DNA of 14,318 nt from an uncultured Caldilinea sp. (GTDB lineage Bacteria > Chloroflexota > Anaerolineae > Caldilineales > Caldilineaceae), in NCBI GenBank assembly GCA_937928035.1, contig CALFWA010000296.1:1-14318 (forward strand). Direction: 5' to 3'. Position numbers and translations under genes: made by a program. A model generated the notes under the pieces. It had not been told where the DNA came from. It worked only from the letters and a program-made list of their open reading frames with translations, and made no database searches. Positions 1-14,318 of this stretch are shown piece after piece; the stretch's first letter is position 1, and every line of letters starts with the position of its first letter.

Positions 1-1
1 C

Positions 2-1759
<1,758 letters not shown>

Positions 1760-1786
1760 AAGCAGTTTGTCACCGTATCTCTAAGC

Positions 1787-1800
1787 GCTCCCTTGGGAGC
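1787..1800 (+). other. short inverted repeat between helicase and cbiR
   Basis: A perfect dyad GCTCCC-TT-GGGAGC lies between the helicase stop and the cbiR start, 17 bases before the cbiR ATG. No T-tract follows, so it is not a convincing terminator. It could be an operator or a small hairpin in the cbiR leader. No cobalamin-riboswitch-sized leader can fit in this 58-base gap. Confidence 0.3.
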
Positions 1801-1817
1801 ATCCCAGGAATCCTGCT

Positions 1818-2684
<867 letters not shown>

Positions 2685-2702
2685 GAAATCAGCGTCCAAA
2701 TC

Positions 2703-3248
2703 ATGGTAAAACAATTTACGCTCATTTTGGGCGGTGCACGCAGTGGGAAAAGCAACTATGCAGAAGCCCAGGCTGCAGCGCTTGACGGCGAGGTGCTCTA
2801 TGTCGCCACCGCCGAGGCGTGGGACGAGGAGATGGCGGCGAGGATTGCGGCCCACCGCAGCCGGCGACCGACGACGTGGCGCACACTCGAGGCGCCGCGT
2901 CAGACCGGCGCAGCCATTGCCGCGGCGCTGACGCCGGACGTCGCCTGCGTGGTGGTGGATTGCATCACGCTGCTGGCGAGCAATGTGCTGTTGAGTTTGC
3001 CGGAAACGAGCGACGAAGCCACGGCCACAAGTGCGCTCCTCACCGAAATCGATGCACTGTTGGCGGCCTACGCCCAAAGCCACGCAACGTGGTTTGTCGT
3101 CTCCAACGAAGTCGGCCTGGGCATCGTACCTGCCTACCCGTTGGGACGTCTTTACCGCGACGCGCTGGGTCGCGCCAATCAGCGGCTGGCGGCGGCTGCA
3201 GATCGCGTGGTGTTTATGGTTGCAGGTTTGCCTATGATAATTAAGTAA
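2703..3248 (+). CDS. cobU: adenosylcobinamide kinase / adenosylcobinamide-phosphate guanylyltransferase
   Basis: This bifunctional enzyme phosphorylates adenosylcobinamide and transfers GMP from GTP, giving adenosylcobinamide-GDP for the nucleotide-loop assembly of vitamin B12. At 181 residues it has the usual CobU length. Visible hallmarks are the N-terminal P-loop GGARSGKS (residues 10-17), a histidine at 51 in RIAAHRSRRP (position of the guanylylated His of Salmonella CobU), VSNEVGLGIVP in the second half, and the C-terminal RLYRDALGRANQRLAAAADRV segment. It lies 18 bases after cbiR and 14 bases before dcd, so it is probably co-transcribed. No good Shine-Dalgarno sequence precedes the ATG, which suggests translational coupling to cbiR. 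No other corrinoid gene (cobS, cobT, cobC) is in the window. Confidence 0.94.
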   Translation: MVKQFTLILGGARSGKSNYAEAQAAALDGEVLYVATAEAWDEEMAARIAAHRSRRPTTWRTLEAPRQTGAAIAAALTPDVACVVVDCITLLASNVLLSLPETSDEATATSALLTEIDALLAAYAQSHATWFVVSNEVGLGIVPAYPLGRLYRDALGRANQRLAAAADRVVFMVAGLPMIIK

Positions 3249-3262
3249 CGGAGAGAGGTTCG

Positions 3263-3820
3263 ATGTCCATCAAGCCTGACCACTGGATCCGACACATGGC
3301 GTTGGAGCACAAAATGATTGAGCCCTTTGTAGAGAGTCAGGTGCGCCAAGGCGTGGTCTCCTACGGGCTGAGTAGCTTCGGCTACGATATCCGCGTGGCC
3401 GATGAATTTCGCATCTTCACGCCTGCTACTGGCCAACTCAGCGTCATCGACCCGAAGGCCGTCGACGACCGAGCCATGATCCCGTATCGAGGCGATGTGT
3501 GTATCATCCCCCCAAACAGCTTTGCTCTGGCGCGTACGGTGGAATATTTTCGCATTCCACGCAATGTGCTTACGATCTGTCTGGGCAAGAGCACCTATGC
3601 GCGCTGCGGCATCATCGTCAACGTCACGCCTTTTGAGCCGGAATGGGAAGGATTCGTTACGATTGAGATCAGCAACACGACGCCGCTGCCGGCCAAAATT
3701 TACGCCAATGAGGGCATTGCGCAGGTGATTTTCTTTGAAGGTGAACAGCCTGAGGTCTCTTATGCAGATCGCAAGGGAAAATATCAGGGGCAACAGGGCA
3801 TTACCTTACCGCGGCTATGA
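3263..3820 (+). CDS. dcd: dCTP deaminase
   Basis: The enzyme deaminates dCTP to dUTP, feeding dUMP and dTMP synthesis. The 185-residue protein carries the family core: YGLSSFGYDIRV (residues 34-45), GKSTYARCGIIVNVTPFEP (108-126) and EGFVTIEISNTTPLPAKIYANEGIAQVIFF (129-158), with E135 as the predicted catalytic glutamate. A GAGAGAGG ribosome-binding site sits just upstream of the ATG. It is the last gene of the plus-strand run after cobU. Its stop codon overlaps the end of the converging minus-strand gene by 6 bases. There is no obvious functional link to the cobamide genes; it may simply share the transcript. A bifunctional dCTP deaminase/dUTPase cannot be ruled out from sequence alone. Confidence 0.95.
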   Translation: MSIKPDHWIRHMALEHKMIEPFVESQVRQGVVSYGLSSFGYDIRVADEFRIFTPATGQLSVIDPKAVDDRAMIPYRGDVCIIPPNSFALARTVEYFRIPRNVLTICLGKSTYARCGIIVNVTPFEPEWEGFVTIEISNTTPLPAKIYANEGIAQVIFFEGEQPEVSYADRKGKYQGQQGITLPRL

Positions 3821-4777
3821 CTGCGACCGAGCAGAATGGTTGGGCTGGCAGAGGCGCGCCTGGATGGTGCCGGGTGAACAGAGAAACGTAATCAGATCGT
3901 TTTGAACTGCAAATGGCGTGTCGATCGAAGCATAGTTCGACCAGGAGATTGCGTCGGAAAGTAGCCAGCGGTGACCATCGATCTCTAAAATGTAAGGATA
4001 TCCCCAAACGGCACAGGCGCGCATAAAGTTGAAAATGCGTCGAGCAGACCACTCTGTCGAAATGGCGAAATCTTCTGGGCGAGGCCAGGGCTGATAGCTT
4101 CCACCGGGCGGCTGCCGCCGGTAGGGGAGCTCTCCGCCGGCGACGTGTTGGAGCACCTCCGCCAGGAGGCGACCGCCCACCCTGGCCATCAGCCGGGTAG
4201 CGTCATGCTCTGAGATGCCATCGGGAAGTGGGACGGGGCGCTGCGCGGCGATCGGGCCGGTGTCGAACTGGGTGTCCATCCAGTGCACGGTCACGCCTGT
4301 GCGTTGTTCACCGGCGCGAAATTGCCAGAAGAGCGGAGCAGGGCCGCGGTAGTTCGGCAACAGAGAAGGATGCACGTTGAGGAACCCATGCTGCGGCGCC
4401 AACAACAGGGGTTCAGGCACGAGCCATGGGAAGCAGGCCACGACGCCCACTGCCGGCGCCAGCGACTTCAGCGCCAGCAAAGTCTCCTCGGCTTTGATGC
4501 GTTTGACTCCATACAGTGGAATGCCGTTGCGCCAGGTGGTGGTAAGCACGCTCTCCTGCACAAAAGTGGAGGTGAGCGGCACCGAACTGGGATCATTTTC
4601 TGCGACAACTGCGTTCGGGGGGAGCAACGGCTGAATCGTCGCCAAGCCGGAGAGGCCAGGCAAATTTTGTCCGGCCAGCCACACCGCAGCAATTTTGATG
4701 CGCGCGGCGATCAAAGACTCTAACACGATGCGGCTGTAATCACAGTCCGAACCCAAGAAAACGATCTCAAAGGCCAT
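3815..4777 (-). CDS. methionyl-tRNA formyltransferase-like protein (10-formyl-THF-dependent formyltransferase family)
   Basis: The protein has the formyltransferase fold: N-terminal Rossmann part starting MAFEIVFLGSDCDYS, then the active-site signature NVHPSLLPNYRGPAPLFW and VHWMDTQFDTGPI. N134, H136 and D172 match the family Asn-His-Asp set. A C-terminal segment (about 240-320) resembles the FMT C-domain (ARRIFNFMRAC...GYPY). With the chosen start it is 320 residues. That ATG has GGAGAGG 7 bases upstream; a longer in-frame version adds 18 residues without a ribosome site. It is the last gene of the dehydrogenase operon, 23 bases after the DUF1667 gene. The N-terminal half is divergent and the gene lacks the usual fmt neighbours (def, priA), so it may be a paralogue acting on an amine, sugar or other substrate. 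Confidence 0.8.
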   Translation of the reverse strand: MAFEIVFLGSDCDYSRIVLESLIAARIKIAAVWLAGQNLPGLSGLATIQPLLPPNAVVAENDPSSVPLTSTFVQESVLTTTWRNGIPLYGVKRIKAEETLLALKSLAPAVGVVACFPWLVPEPLLLAPQHGFLNVHPSLLPNYRGPAPLFWQFRAGEQRTGVTVHWMDTQFDTGPIAAQRPVPLPDGISEHDATRLMARVGGRLLAEVLQHVAGGELPYRRQPPGGSYQPWPRPEDFAISTEWSARRIFNFMRACAVWGYPYILEIDGHRWLLSDAISWSNYASIDTPFAVQNDLITFLCSPGTIQARLCQPNHSARSQS

Positions 4778-4800
4778 GTGGCCGCCTCTCCATTCGACGG

Positions 4801-5205
4801 TCAGGTTTCTATGTTGTGCGGCGGGGCCCATTCCGCCATGTCGCGCGTGGCGATAATATCGACGCCGGTGTTCAACACATTGCGGACGATTATATCACCG
4901 CTTGCGATGGGAGCGGAGACGCGCACGGTGCGCAACGCTCGGCAGATTTCCAACACCTTGTCTTTGGGCGCCGGTCTGCTCGTCCGCACCGGCAGCCTGG
5001 CCCAGCGCGCCTTGTCGATGGCGACGGTGGTAGTCACCATGCGCTGCGGGGCCGTATGCTCCTGGATCGCATACTCCTTGCCGCGTCGACAGGAAAAGCC
5101 GCGCACTTCGACGATGGCGTGCTCCTCCAGGTCCTCGTCCACCTCCAGACGGCAGCCCAGCGGACAGCCGATGCAGAGATAACGTACTGTGACAATTTCA
5201 CCCAT
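4801..5205 (-). CDS. DUF1667 protein with conserved CxxC pairs
   Basis: This small protein (134 residues from the ATG at 5205) has an N-terminal CIGCPLGC motif (C11, C14, C18) and a fourth cysteine at C39 (GFSCRRGKEYA). These are the four conserved cysteines of DUF1667/COG3862, probably binding a metal or iron-sulfur cluster. The rest follows the family layout with PVRTSRPAPKDKVLEI and APIASGDIIVRNVLNTGVDIIAT. AGGAAAGGG lies 7 bases before the chosen ATG; an in-frame GTG at 5229 overlaps the stop of the upstream gene and would add eight residues. The family is regularly found beside the two FAD enzymes seen here, so it is thought to be an electron-transfer or maturation partner; the exact role is unknown. 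Confidence 0.88.
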   Translation of the reverse strand: MGEIVTVRYLCIGCPLGCRLEVDEDLEEHAIVEVRGFSCRRGKEYAIQEHTAPQRMVTTTVAIDKARWARLPVRTSRPAPKDKVLEICRALRTVRVSAPIASGDIIVRNVLNTGVDIIATRDMAEWAPPHNIET

Positions 5206-5225
5206 GGCATCGCCCTTTCCTCGTA

Positions 5226-7957
<2,732 letters not shown>

Positions 7958-8244
7958 GGGAGCCCTCCTTTCACGCAACGCACAAGGGTTCATCGCTGCT
8001 GGTTGGCTACTATATGTTATTGTTGCATGCGAAGGAGGCAGGCTCAACGGTCAGATAACCAGTTTTTGGCGGGTGAGGGGAACGAATATGGGTGTGAATC
8101 GAGCTGTCGCGCCGGAAGAGACGACCTTTCATGAACAACCACAGGCTCGACTTCCGGCAGAAGGCTCTTGCGAGGTCAGGGGGGTGTGGCGAGCAAGGAT
8201 GCGCCTCCCTCCTGAAAGATCGCACAAAAATTCCACAAGAAAGC
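7958..8244 (-). promoter_or_regulatory. intergenic leader of the dehydrogenase operon with two inverted repeats
   Basis: No convincing gene lies in these 287 bases. Two dyads stand out. GCCGGAAG (8111-8118) pairs perfectly with CTTCCGGC (8151-8158), and TCGC at 8107 can extend the stem with GCGA at 8170 across a bulge. Right next to it, TCAGGGGGG (8176-8184) pairs with CCCTCCTGA (8207-8215) with one mismatch, enclosing GGCG (8188-8191) and CGCC (8202-8205). Neither is followed by a T-run on the minus strand. They may end the upstream hydrolase transcript or fold as a regulatory leader of the dehydrogenase operon. A weak TATAGT box (minus strand, about 8014-8009) has no matching -35. I could not assign the region to a known riboswitch class. 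Confidence 0.4.
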
Positions 8245-9159
<915 letters not shown>

Positions 9160-9324
9160 GGGGTTCCTCCTTGTGAATAAGGGCGTCTGAGGAGTTGCGA
9201 CAGAGTCAAAATAGCTTTGTCAATCCACGGCAGGATAAGGTGGAGAACGCCGGAAACAGATGCTTCGACGTTGAAAGTATTTTGATGCAAAAAGGGGGCG
9301 CTCGATGTAAGACTCAATGCAAAG
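9160..9324 (-). promoter_or_regulatory. upstream region of the hydrolase gene
   Basis: This 165-base gap between the membrane-protein gene and the hydrolase is AT-richer than its surroundings. On the minus strand a perfect -35-like TTGACA lies at 9223-9218, about 58 bases before the hydrolase start, but no good -10 box follows at the usual distance. A T-run and AAAATAC stretch further upstream (around 9270-9295) is an alternative. The hydrolase promoter is probably here; its exact place is not resolved. Confidence 0.3.
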
Positions 9325-9951
9325 TCAGGCTTCTGGAAGGCTCGTGGCGAGGAGAGCGCCGAAGCGCACCCAGGCAAAACCATACACCGCCATCGCCAGC
9401 GCAGCGTAGACCGGCGCCATCCAGCTTGCCAACGGCAGCAGCGCCTGCGCCAGCAGGCTGGTCATGCCCAACGCGCCGACCAGAAAAAGCGGCCCGGCGA
9501 TGCGATAGGCGTGCTCGCTGCCGTTGGCCTCGATGGCGACCAGCATCGCGCCCAGGGGCGTCAACACTGCGCCGAAGAGCTGCATGGCGTTGTTGGGCAG
9601 CTCAAGCGACAGGAGCGCCGTCGCAACGGCCAGGAGGCCGGCCAGCGCGCCGACCCACGCCATCGCCACGCCGTAACGCGAGGGAATCACGGCGCCGAAG
9701 CGGGGCGGCTCCTCGCCGGGCAATCCATAGCGCGACGCCACGCCGACGACGGCCAGCCCCTGGAGCGCAAGCGCAGCGCCTCCGGATGCACCCGCCATCC
9801 AGAGAGCCAGCGAGTTTGTCGCAACGTCGCCCAATGGTTGCAGAACTCCCAGGACGGCGTACCCAATCCAGAGCAGCCCTCCAAGGATTGCCAGCGTTCC
9901 TGCCGTCTGTTTGAGTCGATCAACGATTGCGCCCAATCGATTAAACTTCAT
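9325..9951 (-). CDS. hypothetical multi-pass membrane protein
   Basis: I do not recognise the family. The 208-residue product is strongly hydrophobic, with about six predicted membrane segments (roughly residues 17-37, 48-72, 94-116, 123-140, 150-172 and 176-197). A short polar loop around residues 76-91 carries GLPGEEPPRFG. Codon use is like that of the neighbours and the frame is intact, so it is probably a real gene. It starts 87 bases after the transporter ATPase stop on the same strand. The start has no clear Shine-Dalgarno at normal spacing (an AGGAG lies about 17 bases upstream), so an internal start is possible. It might be linked to the transporter, but nothing in the sequence shows this. 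Confidence 0.65.
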   Translation of the reverse strand: MKFNRLGAIVDRLKQTAGTLAILGGLLWIGYAVLGVLQPLGDVATNSLALWMAGASGGAALALQGLAVVGVASRYGLPGEEPPRFGAVIPSRYGVAMAWVGALAGLLAVATALLSLELPNNAMQLFGAVLTPLGAMLVAIEANGSEHAYRIAGPLFLVGALGMTSLLAQALLPLASWMAPVYAALAMAVYGFAWVRFGALLATSLPEA

Positions 9952-9980
9952 AGTGCACCCGAATGTTGCTCCTGGGCCGG

Positions 9981-10005
9981 CGCCGCCGGGTCAGGTGTTG
10001 TCGTC
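9981..10005 (-). terminator. possible hairpin after the ABC transporter genes
   Basis: Within the 87 bases between the ATPase stop and the membrane-protein start lies a GC-rich dyad: CCGGC-GCC-GCCGG flanked by CCTG and CAGG, which can form a stem of nine pairs with an internal mismatch. No U-tract follows on the minus strand, so it is at best a weak or factor-dependent terminator. It may also just stabilise the upstream mRNA end. Confidence 0.25.
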
Positions 10006-10038
10006 AGAGGCGCTTCTTGAACAGATCGGAGGCTTGCG

Positions 10039-11064
<1,026 letters not shown>

Positions 11065-11077
11065 CGCCTGTGCGAGT

Positions 11078-12703
<1,626 letters not shown>

Positions 12704-12704
12704 T

Positions 12705-12752
12705 TTAGCACACCTCTTAGCACACCTCTTAGCACACCTCTTAGCACACCTC
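12705..12752 (-). repeat. four perfect tandem copies of a 12-base unit before the permease start
   Basis: The minus-strand unit GAGGTGTGCTAA occurs four times in a row without a single mismatch, ending one base before the TTG start codon. Each copy has a Shine-Dalgarno-like GAGGTG (12711-12716, 12723-12728, 12735-12740, 12747-12752) and also a minimal GTG-TGC-TAA start-to-stop unit. Only the copy nearest the gene has correct spacing to the TTG. Sequence identity of the copies points to recent expansion by replication slippage. Copy-number change would add or remove ribosome-docking sites without touching the coding frame. Confidence 0.85.
12711..12716 (-). promoter_or_regulatory. ribosome binding site deciding the permease start
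   Basis: GAGGTG on the minus strand lies 7 bases before the TTG at 12703-12701 and is part of the gene-proximal 12-base repeat. It is the reason for choosing the TTG start over the far upstream ATG. No ATG or GTG with acceptable spacing exists in frame nearby. Confidence 0.65.
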
Positions 12753-12798
12753 AGTGCAGCGACATTGTTTGCAATAAGCAGTTCGGCACATTTTCCAT
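12751..12798 (-). other. possible 15-residue leader peptide before the permease repeats
   Basis: A short open frame, MENVPNCLLQTMSLH, starts at ATG 12798 and its TGA stop overlaps the first 12-base repeat. The ATG would lie only about 3 bases after the transcription start predicted from the -10 box, so translation would be nearly leaderless. No ribosome site precedes it. This is a weak candidate: a 15-codon frame can arise by chance. Confidence 0.2.
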
Positions 12799-12800
12799 TA

Positions 12801-12840
12801 GAGAAGAATTGTATCACATTGAACAAAATTGATTCACATA
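12801..12840 (-). promoter_or_regulatory. candidate promoter/operator for the permease-ATPase genes with 10-base-phased TTG repeats
   Basis: An AT-rich stretch in otherwise GC-rich DNA. On the minus strand TACAAT (12813-12808) is a good -10 box; the -35 at normal spacing is weak (TGAATC). On the plus strand three 10-base units each start with TTG: TTGTATCACA (12809-12818), TTGAACAAAA (12819-12828) and TTGATTCACA (12829-12838), the outer two matching at 8 of 10 bases. Repeats on one helical face across the promoter suggest a regulator site, which would compensate for the poor -35. The regulator is unknown. Confidence 0.4.
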
Positions 12841-12885
12841 AACATTCGTGCAAAAGAACGTTTTCCGGTGATTCCTTGGGCGCCC

Positions 12886-13040
12886 CCAGCTACAACCTCC
12901 GATGGAGACGACGAGAGCGCAGAGCACTTCTCTTTGCGCCGAGGATTCACCGTCTTCCGACGGCCAGCTACACTTTCTGGAGACGACGAGAGCGCAGAGC
13001 CTTTTCATTGCGCTCTGCGCCTCGGCGATGAATTTCTACG
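12886..13040 (-). repeat. two copies of a ~75-base intergenic repeat with hairpins, between binding-protein and permease genes
   Basis: Copies begin with CCAGCTACA (12886 and 12964). Each contains an identical 23-base stretch (12903-12925 and 12978-13000; core GACGACGAGAGCGCAGAGC), and the remainder is diverged but alignable (TGCGCC...CGTC). In the second copy GCGCAGAGC (12992-13000) and GCTCTGCGC (13012-13020) form a perfect 9-base stem with an 11-base loop. In the first copy the same left arm can pair with a different right arm. On the minus strand this lies directly after the binding-protein stop, where such structures often protect mRNA ends or attenuate downstream genes. Both copies translate to LCALVVS-like peptides, which looks like a dispersed non-coding repeat and not a protein. 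Confidence 0.75.
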
Positions 13041-13063
13041 TCATGGAGCGCCCATGGCGGACG

Positions 13064-14318
<1,255 letters not shown>

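Noticed and set aside
1760..1817. Cobalamin riboswitch before cbiR
   Set aside because: The gap is only 58 bases and lacks a B12-box-like sequence; only a short dyad is present.
8010..8225. 71-codon minus-strand frame in the gap before the dehydrogenase operon
   Set aside because: No ribosome site, no recognisable domain, and it covers the inverted repeats, which better explain the sequence.
12705..12752. Tandem 12-base repeats as a CRISPR or iteron array
   Set aside because: There are no spacers between units, no cas or rep genes nearby, and the unit makes sense as an SD-bearing leader element.
12704..12853. N-terminal extension of the permease from ATG 12853
   Set aside because: The extra 50 residues are repeat-derived, have no family similarity and the ATG has no ribosome site; the TTG at 12703 has a well-spaced one.
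12814..13008. 64-codon minus-strand frame with repeated LCALVVS segments
   Set aside because: The repetition comes from the duplicated 23-base non-coding core; there is no ribosome site and no family.

Overview
The window is GC-rich, densely packed bacterial DNA with ordinary housekeeping and metabolic genes. No tRNA, rRNA, CRISPR array, integrase or transposase was seen. The gene content (MrfA-type helicase, CbiR-CobU pair, an FAD oxidoreductase operon, a lipoprotein-dependent Fe(III)-type ABC transporter) and the codon style would fit a Chloroflexota (Anaerolineae/Caldilinea-like) chromosome. That placement is an impression from protein style, not a proof.

Region 1 (positions 2-3820, plus strand) holds four genes. 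First is the 3' part of a MrfA/YprA-family DEAD-box helicase whose C-terminal MZB (DUF1998) domain carries an inserted HNH-nuclease-like zinc module. After 58 bases comes a tight run of cbiR (cobamide-remodelling phosphodiesterase), cobU (cobinamide kinase/guanylyltransferase) and dcd (dCTP deaminase). CbiR is known to open intact cobamides to the cobinamide-phosphate level, which is what CobU processes, so the pair makes a coherent salvage/remodelling step.

Region 2 (3815-9159, minus strand) converges on region 1, with a 6-base overlap of the two terminal genes. In transcription order it contains a secreted dienelactone-hydrolase-family lipoprotein, a 287-base gap with two strong inverted repeats, and a compact four-gene unit. 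That unit is a GlpA-like FAD dehydrogenase with a BFD-type [2Fe-2S] domain, an FAD/NAD oxidoreductase (ATGA overlap), a DUF1667 four-cysteine protein and a methionyl-tRNA-formyltransferase-like protein. The first three form a recognised dehydrogenase trio, commonly annotated as glycerol-3-phosphate dehydrogenase. The formyltransferase is the unusual partner.

Region 3 (9325-14134, minus strand) is an Fe(III)-type ABC transporter: lipoprotein binding protein, double-domain permease and ATPase, followed by a small membrane protein of unknown function. The 360-base gap between binding protein and permease is the most structured non-coding stretch. It holds two copies of a roughly 75-base repeat with hairpins, an AT-rich stretch with a good -10 box and 10-base-phased TTG repeats, a possible 15-residue leader peptide, and four perfect copies of a 12-base unit. 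Each 12-base unit carries a Shine-Dalgarno-like GAGGTG, and the last copy sits 7 bases before the probable TTG start of the permease.

No clearly new multi-gene system is visible. The best leads are the HNH insertion in the helicase and the repeat-based leader of the transporter permease.
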